Source: Theocolax elegans (Eukaryota > Arthropoda > Insecta > Hymenoptera > Cerocephalidae). From it: 64,000 bases of DNA. The notes under the pieces are model-generated. The model worked only from the letters and a program-made list of their open reading frames with translations, was not told where the DNA came from and did no database searches. Below are positions 26,357 to 39,398 of the stretch, piece by piece. Position 1 is the first letter of the stretch. Each line of letters starts with the position of its first letter. A program made the position numbers and the translations under genes. The stretch covers positions 87,051,580 through 87,115,579 of the forward strand of contig CM047425.1 in the NCBI GenBank assembly GCA_026168455.1, written 5' to 3'.

Positions 26357-27530
26357 GAGCTCTGGTACATATACTTGCACTTATTCTCAGTATCCGAAAG
26401 TGCACGTTAATTTTATTTACTCTCGGCAAACCGATAATCCTAGAGTTGCTATTTGCACTATGTGTACCTTTTAAAATCAAGGATTAATTGTTAGTAGTTA
26501 GTAGTAAAAGAATAAAGAGGTGTATATGTATGCAGATGTGTACTTGGATCCTCGATATTTTACTTATAAATGCTCATCCGTTGTACAAAGAAGGAACAAG
26601 TAACCCTTGGCCTTTGAGCGCTTTGTTCGTGTAATTACGACTACCTCGTTCACAATGTAAGTGAAGCGTCCAACAAGCTTTTACTATCAACGCGAACACA
26701 TAATAAAGGATCGCGCTAATGAACAGTTGCGAATTGCGATCTCTTGATAGCTATGCGCATTCGTTATTTCTTAACTTATCGTATTTCTTAAATAATAAAA
26801 CTTTTTCTTTTATATAACATTAATTAATGGTTTCACTTTTAACCAGATATTTTCTCATTTCCATTACAACGGAATGAGAAAAACAAATAGTTGAGTTGAA
26901 AAATGTAAACTTACAAATTAATGTAAACATTTACATCTTCCAAATTGTGTATTTTATTTATAATCAAAATAATATGATTTACCATCACAGAATTTGTCAA
27001 AATATTGAAGTAACGATAATCTATTAAGAACCAAGAACTTAATGGCTTATTCAAACGTGCATTATCAAGCAGTTAATTATTGCTTTAATTATTACTATTT
27101 AAAATGTGACTATTCTTAATCAATATCTGCTACCTGTGCTGTCTAATTCTGGTTAATATATATGTATAGAGAGAGAGAGAGATAGATAGATACAACTCAG
27201 AAATACAAAGGAGATATTTCGTAAAAGTAAACTTGATAACGAACTTGTATCGAATGCAAATGTAGAATCCCAAAGCAATATTGGTAGAAGTCTCATCTTG
27301 CACAACACTTTGTTTCTCCGAAAATGATTGCTTCGATCTCCCCTTTCTCCGTTCGGTTGTAATAAGCCCCTTTTATTCATACACACACACAGACACGAAT
27401 GAGCGTGCAACGTTGCCTGCCCTAAATCCAATCGGGCAAAAGCATCTATATATAGGGATCATAAACGCATCAAAACGTACGGGGAAAAAGTATAAGGCAA
27501 CTAACGAGAAGGCATAAGGGATATATGGAA
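26357..27530. other. Mixed AT-rich sequence with AG array
   Basis: Mostly AT-rich. An AG/GATA microsatellite lies at about 27168-27192. Opposing frames near 27153-27517 have no recognisable motifs. Confidence 0.5.
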
Positions 27531-28480
27531 AGCATAGTATTATATCTGCATGGACGGCCTGATTAAAATTTTGCCGTGCAAATTATGAGGCGCGAGTGCG
27601 GCATTACGCCTATGACCTAACCCACCCGAGGGAGTTGTTTTCGAAATTGGATGTCATATTCCTCTGTGTCTAGGTATACATTTGTGTGAGTGGTGGGTAC
27701 CACGAAATTTCCAAGTACGTAATTTGTTACGAGGGGATCCCGATTCTGAGGGTCGATCAGAATGGCAGGAGATGGTATAGAGGCGCGAATGTCGATTACT
27801 AATTGAGAGCGCTTGCGGATTATTCGGTCACTAACTTTTTTTATGATTAGAACTGCGTGCTATTTCCTGCATCGATTTAATCTCCTTTTATGATTTATCC
27901 GTCAATCGCGTTATCCGCATTATTTATTGAATAATTCGTCGAAATCATTATTCCTTTTTTTTACTTATATTAACTAAGCATTTACTTTATGCATTTATTT
28001 AATCATTATCATTATTATAAATTAAAAAATCTTACTGTACTAACACGTAAAATATGTATTATACTTAGAAAAAATATTAACGTAAATGATATTATATTTC
28101 TTATACATTACCAGCAAACTAAACAATCTTTATTAAATTTAATATTATAATTCTATTTATGTTCATTATTTTTCATGTCATACCAAATTTTGGGTTATAA
28201 ACGTGTTTTTACTTTATACATACACCTGAATGTGTGTTTCGTTTTTGTTCACTTATCAATTCCAGTAAAATACAATTCAATTAAAAGAGTAGATCTTCCA
28301 AATAAATTAAATTTCTCTGTCCTGAATGAAATTTCAAAACTCAAGTTATCATTCAATCTTGGGCCACTTCTCCCTACAGAAATAATAATCTAGGTTGCCA
28401 AAAATATTCATGTCTCTTGCAGAACCGTGCACCCTGTCACTAAAAATTTGAAAGAAACATTACGAGCTTCGCATTAAGTA
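27531..28480. other. CpG-containing island then AT-rich stretch
   Basis: 27540-27910 is balanced and contains TTTATGATTTAT- and TTATGAGG-like words that could be homeodomain sites. 27910-28480 is AT-rich. I see no gene, and the 72-codon frame at 28175-28393 is featureless. Confidence 0.4.
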
Positions 28481-29900
28481 ATTAGGAATCTCTACTCCGA
28501 GAGCTCCCATCTCTGAAAAGCATTCCACCTTTATGCACATACATCTTCAGAACTTCTAGTTTTTTGCAGAAAAAAAAGATTCGTGTTTTCCACACTCTAT
28601 ACTATACATTTTTCACTTAATTTTTTATTTATCGTGCAGTGTGTGTCTTTCGAGGCGATTTCCAGGTGCATAAATTAAATACGACTAAATGTGCGGTTTC
28701 CTATAATGAAGGCGATAATGCGGTCGCTTGATGAACTTGTTACGGTTTGCATAAAGCGAGCTTTGGTATGTGAAACAACCTGAATGTCAATGTTGCGAAA
28801 TAGGTATATTGCTTCACATACCATCGGAAATGCTCTATATATACATATTGCAGATACATTAGAAGCCATCATCTTCTTAATTACACGAGAGAAATCATCG
28901 TTTTAATATAAGACGTACATATTGATACAAATGTACTTATATAATTAAAAATGTATATATGAAAATAAATAATATAATATATATTTTATTCTGATGCTGA
29001 AAACCGGTGCGAAAGTAGTTAAATATACATTTTCCACTATGATATTAAGGGGTGACAAAAGTAAAATTTTCGAAATAACAAGAGGTGAGGGTATAAAATT
29101 TGAAAAGCGTATCGGTCACTCTTTTAAAGATCTAAAAGTGTTCACAGTTGAAAGAGGAATAAAATAGTATACCTATATAGAACGCGTGGCGAAAGTACAA
29201 TTTATCCCGCGGGTGTTCACACGAGAATATTTTTCACGAGAGTGCGTTGACCTTGCTTCGCTGGTGAAGTGAACCCACCCCAGGGAAAAATCTTCTACTT
29301 TCGTTCCATGTTACATAATGTACTATTTAATGTTGTTTTGAAGCACAATAAATTTTGATCAAGTTTAGGCGACATATAGAAACATAAATATATTTCAACA
29401 ATATCTACTAAAATATTTAATTAAGCACATTAAGTTTCTTGTAAATGCATAATGTCTCATAGTTTAATAGGTATCCAAGTAAACGATGTTTTATAATAAA
29501 AAAAGCAGTCTTCCTTGTTCCTTTATTTCAAGAACTTGTACTGAAAGTACTGAAAGAGAATATTAACAATCTCATCAAACTGTGTCGCGTTGGTTCTTGG
29601 TAGATAAAACAAGGAAGCTTGTAAACTTTTAAAGATGTCGATGAGGATAAGGATAAGGGTAGAGAGGTGAATCTTTGATTTTATCGTTTTTCCGTAATAC
29701 TTTTTCTTTGTCACTTACTCACACAGCATTTTTTAAGACTAGACTATATGGTCTTTCTTATAATAAATGATCAATACATTATCAATTTTTTCAATTACGA
29801 GCTCTCGTCATTATACAAATAAACATAACCCAATATTCTAAAAAATGTGAATAAAAAACTTTGAAATTTACATACGTAAAATTGCACTACAAGGGAGGAA
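28481..29900. other. Mixed non-coding sequence
   Basis: Patches of balanced composition (28490-28560 and 29090-29310) lie in AT-rich DNA. I see no gene, tRNA or structured repeat. Confidence 0.5.
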
Positions 29901-30290
29901 AAAGATTGTTCTATCTTCGTAGAGTTTCAGCATTTAAATCATGCGCTCAGCTCGTCAACTGATCGTCGGCTCGACATCCTTCGTAGCAGCTCAAGCATAA
30001 ACCCAAACCCAGAAACTCGTGGTTGACGAAATTCACGAAATTTTGGAACACGCTGAGGTAGTCGAGGGCAAAATCAGGCGAGCTTACAACCGTCTCACGC
30101 CTACACTAAGGCTGATCCGGGCGTTACGTGCATCGATGGAATATCGACGAGATTCCAGCGACGTCGTATAGGTACCGAGGCTTTTCCGATCGTCAAGCAG
30201 CGCGAGAACAATCGCGCCTCGTTGAGCGGATCTTTAAGATTCTCTAGAGACCCATACCGCAAGATCTTTGATGTACCGCTTGTCTCTTTT
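29901..30290 (+). other. CpG island with a stop-interrupted open frame
   Basis: A frame beginning with ATG at 29941 runs to TAG at 30169-30171 with a single in-frame TAA at 29998-30000. The 56 codons after that stop have a balanced amino-acid composition with Glu-, Val-, Ile-, Leu- and Arg-rich helical character. I do not recognise the product. It could be a fragment of an old gene, an unrecognised exon (an AG lies just upstream of codon AAA at 30012), or chance, which is quite possible at this GC content. Confidence 0.2.
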
Positions 30291-30509
30291 TTTATACTTA
30301 CTGTTTTTGTTAAATTTTAACATACATTTGTAGGAAACTTTAGGATATCTGATAATCATTATTATTATTATTATAAGTCTAGCTACCCCTTATATGCAAA
30401 AGCTACAGTAATTCTAGTTACAAAAATGTTACTTTAACTAAAATCTCATTTTTTTAATTATGTATTCTAAATTAATGAAGATCATTTTGCTAAAAAAAGA
30501 AATTAGTCT

Positions 30510-30830
30510 CTCATGCTTCAAACTTTATCCACTAACCAAGAGATTGTCATATCTCCGGGAAATTGATCTTTACGAAACTCTAAATATGTTTACTACTATA
30601 AAAATATAAAGAAAGCCAGAGTTTTGGGATCTAACGCTTTTTTTACGATAAATATAAGTAAATAACGAAAAATTTTGCCAAAAAAGCCCTTAACTTTCAT
30701 CACTTATACCTAAAAAATAAATAGAGATAAATACTCAAACTTACGTTCAGAAGAAAACTGAGATCGAGTAGATTGGATTTAAAGAAAAAGAAACTTAAAT
30801 ATCTTGATTTCGTCGAAGTTACTGAGTTCG
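30510..30830. repeat. Second copy of the 7-kb palindromic repeat family
   Basis: Read on the plus strand, this matches the reverse complement of about 7213-7480. Shared words include GCCAAAAAAGCCCTT, AATAGAGATA, GTAGATTGGATTTAAA and CTTAAATATCTT. Further upstream the match continues through ACTAACCA, TTTAC and TACGATA words. It is present as a single arm, whereas the first locus has the repeat in both orientations. The coding-like frame is broken by stops here. Confidence 0.7.
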
Positions 30831-30927
30831 GTCAACAATTTGAATAGTTATTATTTTAAGCAATACTTAACTTCCTTGGCTCTTTATATCAATTTTAATA
30901 AGCATTGTAATACAATTAAACTGATTA

Positions 30928-31373
30928 GTAGTGGTGCGGACATTTTTACCCAAATGATATTTCCGGGCGAATAAAAAAAAACAAGATCCAAACATGTTTT
31001 TAAAAGTAATTTTAACTGCTCCATCGGTTCCTGAGGTCAATTTGAATTTACGAACTTTTAGAAAAGAGCCTCGGCTGTTTTAAAAGGGTAGTTTTTACCC
31101 TTGAAAAATTCCATGGTACCCTGTTGGACTACGAAAAAATATTATTTTCCCGATATTTGATAAAATTTCACCCCAAATCCTTATTTTTCTCCCCTGCAAA
31201 AAATTTACATATAGTTTTTTCGAATAGGTAGCATTAAAATAATGATGAGAAACAATGTTTACAGTTATATCCATAAAGATTATCAGAATATTTAAGGGTA
31301 AAAACTAGCCCTTTTAAACTGCTGTGGCTCCTTTCTAAAGGGTCTCATGGTCCAGAAATGTCCGCTTTGGTAC
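30928..31373. mobile_element. TA-flanked inverted-repeat element, MITE-like
   Basis: Flanked by TA at 30926-30927 and 31374-31375. The left end reads GTAGTGGTGCGGACATTT and the right end, reverse-complemented, reads GTACCAAAGCGGACATTT. An inner pair of inverted segments lies at about 31066-31106 and 31287-31330: GAGCC, then a CTGTTTTAAAAGGG-type block, then AGTTTTTACCCTT. No transposase frame is present. The 446-bp size fits a non-autonomous DNA element. The superfamily is not determined beyond the apparent TA target. Confidence 0.6.
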
Positions 31374-31375
31374 TA

Positions 31376-32090
31376 TTTTTGGTACTATTTTTAATACCAA
31401 AAATGTACTATTTCATTAGTTTATTATTAATGTCCGTTACAAAAACAGTACTACTTCACTTTTATGATTTTTTTCCGATGATTATGTTCGACAATTCTCT
31501 ACTATGACTTTTTGAAATGTGAGATATGAATACTTTCGAATATAATATCTGATACTCCGAAAAATGCGGAGCAAGTTTGAATATTATAAGTATATACACG
31601 GTTTACATTTCGCACAAAATATGTGTAAAATTCATGCAAATGTAAATATGGCGTGCATAAACTTTAGGTTAAAGGTAACAGCAAACTCTAAAATATTCGG
31701 CAATATTTTTTTCTGTAAAGTACGCTACTCTTGAAGCTTCCAAAAACGTATACACGATAAAGAATAAAAATATATTTCTACTATTACAGCTGTACATATG
31801 TGTTCAAAAATTATATTGAAATTCAAAGATACGTACTTTAAATTTTGCTATACATATGTAAAAAAATTTATATTTATATCAATATAATTTGAATTAATAT
31901 ACTAGTTACACATACATAAATGCAATAATAACAATAATAGAACTATTTTTAATCTTGGATAAATATATTCAAATGGAAATGTCAAAATTATTAATTAAAT
32001 TTAATTAAATTCTGTATAATTGCAATGCACTCTCTCAGCATTTAAAAAGTCTCACTAAATTGAGAAGATACATGCATAATTCTTAAAAAA
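31376..32090. other. AT-rich non-coding stretch
   Basis: AT-rich. The right flank repeats the phrase GGTACTATTTTT twice next to the element end. No other feature was recognised. Confidence 0.55.
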
Positions 32091-32353
32091 ACCACCCAAC
32101 GTTTAGTTTCATTCGCCGCAACATATGTAACCTTCACTCTCCTACCACTCATCTTTGATTTGCTCATTTTTCTCTGTCCCTGTGCCGAGAGAGATTCCCG
32201 CGTCACACGCCTGTAACCAAACACTTTACCGGAATAATATCTCTCCCTCTGTCACTGCAAAAAAAAAAAAAATAAAAAACAGTCACACACTCGCTCACAT
32301 ACTTTAGGAAGCTTTTCCAACTCTCCCTTGCATACTGGCCTTTCCCTTTTAAA

Positions 32354-32404
<51 letters not shown>

Positions 32405-33000
32405 AATAGTTGGTTTCGCATATGGTAGATAAAGGCATCAAAAAAGAACAAACAGCACAAAAGTGAACGGAACCGAGAAAAAAGACTAGAAAGCGAAGAG
32501 TAGATGGTAACGCGTGGTTAAAAAGTAACGTAAACGTTGAATCCTAAGTACACGGAACCAGAAAGCTTTGTAAACCTTTCTTTTTATATACAATTTTTTG
32601 TATGATAGTTTCCTTTTGCTTTATTTGTACATTATACGCGTAGTTCATAATTTGATAATTCTGGTTTTTGTTTCAGTTATGCGATAATGCGGCACAAATG
32701 CGTCGTGTGTTGTTTAGTTGTATACACCTATACAAAAGTCGGACATACCTTTATGATTTATTTATTTTTTCACGGTCACTTATTACTACGTTTGCGAATA
32801 ATAAAAATGTATCGCACGAATGACCCAGTTTCTTGGTATATAATATCCTTTAATAAATATTAATAAAATATTTGTCTTTGGACACTTTATGTATTATAAA
32901 TAAAAATTTGTGAGAGTATTCTTTGCTTTTACTAATTTCGAAACGTAATCACTACGAATATATCTCGACAAAGGCCTAGAAGTCTAGTAAATTGAGCTAA
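32091..33000. other. Balanced patch with AG microsatellite, then AT-rich sequence
   Basis: 32091-32580 is moderately balanced and holds a long A run (near 32259-32271) and an AG array (32360-32401). The frame crossing the array encodes a Ser/Leu repeat and is rejected as coding. 32580-33000 is AT-rich. Confidence 0.5.
32360..32401. repeat. AG dinucleotide microsatellite
   Basis: An uninterrupted AG array of about 20 units. Confidence 0.9.
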
Positions 33001-34430
33001 ATAAGCGTATTCGTAAAATATGGGTGAACCCAAAAGGCCCGTAGCACGAGTACAGTTCTCCTAAGCTCGTATCAAACCTCGGCAAAGCTTTTCCGTTACA
33101 TAAACGGATTAGCCTTTCCAGTCGTCTCGATATATCTTTACCCCTCTACCGACATGGTATTTCCCCTAGCGCACATGCAAATAGAGCATTATGGCACCAA
33201 GCTATACTACGCCACTTCTCTTCACTAGAGGAAAGAGCTTGCTCGAGTGTGTAAGCTCATGCGTATGTGCTATATAGATCGGCGTATTGGATGTAGCTAA
33301 CTTAAGATTTTTGGATCTTCCGAAGTAGATTAGACTTTAATCATTTATTTTGTTACCTTTTTCCTGCACTTTACTTTGTAATTACGCATTTAGAAATACG
33401 AATAAGACTAATGTATGTTGTTGTTTAAACTTTATAAGTTATGGAATTTGTTGTATTTAATCAATTTAGTTTATTATCGAGATAGACTATCAAAATTTGA
33501 GATAGGAAGTGACTATTAGTTATCTTAGGCACTCTTTAAAAAATTAGACAAATACTTTTTATTAAGAGATCAGATAAGCATGTGCTAATTAGTTTTCCAT
33601 TTTAATTTTAATCCGTTTTACTAAAAAACTGAAAATGCCTCTCCAAATAACGTTTATTTGACAACAATTCCGATAATTTTTATATTTTATAATACTTTCT
33701 TACAAGAGTATTATTATCAAATATATTTTAATAAAAATTTGCAGCGAATTACATATATTCACTAGACTCATGTCAACAAAAGATTGTATATCTAAGTTCA
33801 CAATTGCTTTTCAATTTTAGGCGTTACAGCATAATTTTAAGAAATATCTCAATTTTTTAAATTTAGGCTACCTTAGGATATGATATTTATTTATTTGTAA
33901 ACACTTAACCAATGTATTTAATTTTTCAAATTATAATATTGCAAATATCACGCGTTACAGATTATTTTTTCACGGTTATTTATAAATATTAATATTATTT
34001 ATTTTACTATATGTATACTGAAAATAATTAATTACATACGTTTCAAAGTATCTATATACGCTTCTACCTATATACATATATTATTTATTTAGTTCGGAAC
34101 ACAATTCATGATGAAGGTGAAAATATCTAATGAATATTTACATAGTTCTTAAATTTTCCTTCTCAAAGCTACTTTTGAAGCTACATATATCTGGGAAAAT
34201 TGTATGCTTAAATATTTATTAAAACCTTCAATTCTATACTTATGGTATTCACTAAACCAATTAATCAAATCCTACGTCATCAACAACGTTGAAATGTAAG
34301 CGCGTTATAATAATAAATTTTAGCTTAAGTAATTATATTTATAAAAATCATTTGAAAAATCTTTTGAAATTAAAATTTATAAAAAAGGAATAAAACCTTA
34401 AATATTTTTTAAGTGATGTCGAAATCACGA
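33001..34430. other. Short balanced island then AT-rich stretch
   Basis: 33001-33320 is balanced with CpG and short C/T-rich words. 33320-34430 is AT-rich. No gene or repeat was recognised. Confidence 0.5.
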
Positions 34431-35200
34431 AAAGCGCGTCTTCCGGGTAGCGGAACCAAGAGCTGCTCGGTGGGCGCTCATCTTTACGAGGGTAGGATGT
34501 CGCACGACGTCGTTATCGCTCTCCTCCAAAGCTCTCTCTATATATGTGAGTAAACCCGTGCGATTTTGCGGCTTAACGATTTCTTATTTTGCATTACTGA
34601 AAGCAAGTAGAGTCAGGTTACGTATTTTCTTGACTGGTCGCACGTGCGCTTGCAAGTTTTAAGGACAAAGGTAATATCCTAGCCTAGCCAGCTGCGTGAA
34701 AAATGAATAGAAGTTTTAAGGCTCTGGAGGTGGTAGGGAGAACAAAAAATTGCTTCGCTGGAGAGTGGAATTTTGGACCTGTATACTATATGGTAAACCT
34801 TGATGAAATGGGTTAAACGAACGGGGATGAGAGCGTCGACGAATTTATTATATTATGCCCTGGCAAAAAATGTCAAACGATATTAGCTGTGAATATATGA
34901 AACTTTTTGAAACTCGAAAACATTATGTTTACAGTAGGTGCTTATTTTGAAAATATTAAAAGAAGATATTTTTATTTCAGGTATCGTAAACTATTATATA
35001 TAAGTATGTAAATGTTACGTCCACATTACATAAATTCTTCACATACAGGTATATAATTATTTAACAAAATCAATTACGCTAAATATAATAAATTTTATTC
35101 ATTACATACAATTCATCCAGTTTTAACTGGTGACAATTTTCCTTTATCGACACTTTCCAGCTATTTCAGTTTAAAATCCATATAAGTGTATACATAAAGT
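34431..35200. other. CpG island then AT-rich stretch
   Basis: 34431-34850 is CpG-containing with a CT-rich tract near 34518-34545 and no open frame of interest. 34850-35200 is AT-rich. Confidence 0.45.
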
Positions 35201-36480
35201 TTAAAAAAATGGCTTCGATTCAACGAAAGTTAAATCAGCGTTTGCACTTTTCACGATGCGATTTACATCCATCTAACGCGCGCGCTCTTCCTCTTATCTT
35301 CGCCTTTGATTCTAGCATCGCGGGTCCAACCCTCCCCGAGATTTTCCTCGGCTATATAGTACCGTATATTCGAAAGCGATTTTGGCTGACGTCCAGCTAC
35401 GAGAGCGAAACGGTCGGTGGCGGTTAACGAGCGTAGAGAAAGATCTGGTGGGGGAGGGTGTATATAGGTATATATATATATAGGAAGACGCACGCGGCAG
35501 TTTCGTAAAAAGCATCCGATCTTTTTTCGTGTCAGCGAGTAAAACTTGCGAGCGAGTGACACGGCGCTTTTGGTAGCGCGTGGCACGAAAAATGCCGCCG
35601 CACAAAGGAGAGATAAAGAGAGGCTCTTTTTTCAGGGTGTTAGCGCAGTTTTTTTGTTTTATAAAGTTCCCAGAGCTCGCGATCCTGGATATGCGTCACG
35701 CGCCTGCACCCACACTTTTAACGTTCAAACACGGGAAGTTGTATGCGTATCCGAAGTTTGCATCATTGTTCTTCGGATATGCTTTGTATTTTCACCGGAG
35801 TTCGGTTTTATTTCAAATTTATTTTTACACTCGAATTTTATTTTACACGCCTATATTCGGAAAATAAATATCATATTTTTTGCTTTGAACCCTGCAAAAA
35901 ACGGAATGTTTTTTTGATAAAGTCGAATTATTTAATATTACCGATTGACTTCAATAACTAAGAGACAAATATTTTTAACTGTAAAATTATTCGATTCTTA
36001 ATAAGTCGTTTTGCGTCATCATTTCTCAAGACTTAAAATAAAACCGAAATTTTTATGAAAAGTTTATCATGTCACCAATAGGACACATTTAAATAAATAA
36101 TATTTCAAAATAAAATATCGTTATTCAAATATAGATTTAAATTTATCAATAATAATAAGAATTTGTATAAAAATATAAACATATATAGGTATGTATATTA
36201 GTATTTTTAAAATATTTAAAATAGAAAGTTACAATGAAATGATCAATAGTGTACACAATTTCAATTGATCGTTTTAAAATGTATTTTTTAGATAACACAA
36301 TAAAAAGTAAGGGTTCATTCAAGAAATAAAAATTATATAGAAAAAACAAACGTTTACGACGCTTGTTGCATATTACATTGGTCCTAATATAAAAGACGAT
36401 TACCCGTGTAGCCTATAAGCCTTAGTTCAATTATCCCAATGTAAATAAAAATGCAGAAACATTCAAAGTCTCAAAGTATC
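35201..36480. other. CpG island with overlapping frames, then AT-rich stretch
   Basis: 35201-35820 is balanced, with several 70-120 codon frames overlapping in different registers on both strands (for example 35546-35917 plus and 35263-35586 minus). None has a recognisable motif, and mutual overlap is the pattern expected by chance in stop-poor DNA. The remainder is AT-rich. Confidence 0.4.
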
Positions 36481-37690
36481 ATTATCCAAACGTTTAATAG
36501 TGCGCGTTAGAGTTCATGAAAAATTCGCGAGACCGCGAAGAAAATAAAGGGAAATCCAGACAGATTTCATCGAGTCTAAGCTGGCGAATAGCTGGGACTT
36601 AAAAAGTTGCCGCTTCGTAGCTCTACCTGCCGGTCCAAGTTCGCGGGCACTAAAAGGCGGCCAACCGTTTATCTCCAAGCTCATCCCTTTCCGACCTAGA
36701 ATAAATCACCGCGACTGCGGATGCACGCAGCTCCCGTCTTCTAGCTTATCGTAGGATACAAATTTGCGGAACGTATATGTATGTTGCGTGTACGTGTGAG
36801 TGATCGTCGATCATACTTGGCTAGCAAATCATGCTCGAGTAGAATTTCATACTCGGGATGTACGATTTTTGAATATGAGATGTACATATACCACTAGTCT
36901 TGCTAAAGCTGTTGATTCTCAGACTTGATTTTTCTCTCGAGTTTCCTTTATTGTTTTGAAATCTTTGAAACTTAATAATTTATTTTTTATTCGAGGAATG
37001 TTCAATATTTATATTTACGGTGTAGGTTTATACTTTTTAATCCATTGCCTATCAAACTAGTTTTAGATAAAGATAATTGTTTGATAAATATCTAACTCAA
37101 AACATGTAATATTTAAATTAATTATATTCCAAATGAAAATAATATTCATAGTTATCGCACGCAAATGATAAAGTCAAAAATATATGTACTTTAGATGCAA
37201 ATTATAAGAATGGAAGAATATCATGGTAAAAAACAAATCCATGCAAAAATTTTCGAATTTATTACACATGAAAATGCAAATATTATTGTTTGTCCCTTGT
37301 TTTCGTATATATTTCAATTTTAATCGTTTATATGTAAAAAATAATAAAGTGTACGTTTTAAGCTTACCGATATTCCAGATCCCAGCATCATTTTGGAATC
37401 CCTCTGTAACAATAACATTGAAATATTTGTTAAAAAATTATTGATTTAGTATAGTTTTAAAATTACAGATAAATAATATAAATATTATTCTGCCTTATCA
37501 TGTATTTTATGTATTATTTTACGAAACATATTAAATTATGGAGATAATCTATAATAAGCAACTAAAAATAGGAAATCATTCGTAAAAGAAAGAAAAAGGG
37601 TTTTCTCATTTCTTTAAATGAATTCTAAATGTAATCTGAATAAGAAAAGACTTTCAATAATCGATTCTATTACATACAGTTGAGGGGGCA
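36481..37690. other. CpG island then AT-rich stretch
   Basis: 36481-36920 is balanced and CpG-containing without a long frame. 36920-37690 is AT-rich. No specific feature was recognised. Confidence 0.45.
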
Positions 37691-38779
37691 CTTAGGAAAA
37701 ACTGCATTATTCGCTAAATCATGTAGACAATCGGAATGCTCGCACGAATGAACAGCTGGAAGAAAATGTGCGGTCCTTTAACTTCCTGACTCCCTAATTA
37801 AATTGCTACGCATCCACGGTTCACACAAACGGTGGCGCCTCATTAGGCGAGCAATCAGTGCAGCGTTATGCCTTTGGTCGTTTCGCGAAATTTCGCAATT
37901 TCAAGCTCCTAGATATCTTAAAATTACCGATACCTCGATTTTCAATAAAAAAGCAAACATTTTTAAATAGGATGTTTCCGCAATTGCTAGAAATAGAACG
38001 CGGTGAGTCCGTTCTATTAATTTGAACAGGAGCTCGATCGCGATTCCTTGTTATTGTCTTTGCTCCAGTTTCCCGATGACCGATTTCAGCTTGATGAAGT
38101 CACTGAGTCGAAGAAACCACGAGATTAAAACAATCGCTTTGTTGTAGGATTTCGCTGATCGTTAGGATATCTTTTTATTCTAGGTTGTAAATCCAATTAA
38201 ACTTGGTAATGATCAAAATTAAATTTATATGTTATGATTATTACTAGTATTGTCATTGTTCATAGTTACTGAAGTTTATAGTCAAACGAATGTGGTTTCA
38301 TGTTCAATCTTATAATTATTTACAACTCTGGAAGGTATACGTACTTTAGAGGCTTGTAAATGTGCACTCACATACAGGTCTACACGTACGTGACTAAAAA
38401 TGTATATTTTATCGTTACACTGATCCAAGATAGCCCCCCAATGCGACTGGAAACCATTTGTACCATGAAAGGATCAACTAGAGATACGTGCTAAGTAGAT
38501 GTTTCCTCGTTTTTGATTAAGTGGATTTGATTCTTTTGAAGATAAACTACCGATATTTGTATCCTCAAAATATTCAATAGTGGCATATATTCGGAGTTAT
38601 AGGGACTGTGCGTACATTTTTTGTATACTTCTATTGTGAGAGGGAAGAATGAGTGATGAAACATATGCGAAAAAAACTTACACTAGTCGCCTTTTCTTTC
38701 CCATATTATTATTATTATTTTATCAGAGGTATGCGTTAAAAAAATTAACCCGAATTGTAAAGCCGTAATAGATTAAGTA
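37691..38779. other. Balanced patches, no gene seen
   Basis: 37691-38180 is CpG-containing and includes a short GGCGCCTCATTAGGCG inverted word near 37831. The rest is moderately AT-rich. No gene or RNA was recognised. Confidence 0.45.
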
Positions 38780-38782
38780 AGT

Positions 38783-38851
38783 ACACTGAGAGAAGGATTT
38801 AATTAACTGTTAATAAATATCTTAATATCAAATATATCCTTCTCTCAGTGT
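38783..38851. mobile_element. 69-bp mini-element with 16-bp perfect inverted ends
   Basis: The left end ACACTGAGAGAAGGAT is matched perfectly, in reverse complement, at the right end. AGT occurs directly outside both ends (38780-38782 and 38852-38854), consistent with a 3-bp target duplication. The interior is AT-rich. The CACTG terminus and 3-bp duplication would fit a CACTA-like element, but this is inference from very short signals. It could also act as a strong RNA hairpin. Confidence 0.6.
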
Positions 38852-38854
38852 AGT

Positions 38855-39398
38855 TGCTAGTCTTATTTATTAATAACAATATTAAGAAATTCTTGGAAAT
38901 ATTACAATCAATATTACAATATGTCTATGTAAAAGTATTTAATTTTTATCTTTCGTATAACGAAATGATAATAGAATGGCGTTTTACGTATCAAAATTAT
39001 CTAATAAATAGTTAATGATTCCTTAACATTTCTAACAGGGTTCAAGGTAAGAACAATAAACACATGTGTCCCTTTGACATATATTATCGATAGGAACACG
39101 TGATTGTTTATTACATAGGCTAATTTAGAGGTAAAATGCAGCACTCGATTATTGATTTATGTGTTGTAATGACTATATTTATCAATTTTAAATTAAATAA
39201 TGAACATAATACTCAAAATTGATTATTTTATATTTTATAATTCTTTTCTTTTTATACTTTTGTATTTGTAACGTAGATGGTAAAAAGTTGTCAGTTAGTA
39301 GAGTATACACAATAGCTGATTTATTCATTTTGAAGATTTAGATTTAATAGTTTGATGAATAAATTAACGAAGAAAAGTATCTAGTTTGTTATTAATTT
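38855..39398. other. AT-rich non-coding stretch
   Basis: AT-rich with no recognised features. Confidence 0.6.

Noticed and set aside
32203..32460. 85-codon minus-strand frame with a Ser-Leu repeat
   Set aside because: The repeat is the AG microsatellite translated.
36375..36445. Inverted TTACATTGG and CCAATGTAA words
   Set aside because: The arms are only about 9 bp with unrelated surroundings, which is expected by chance in AT-rich sequence.
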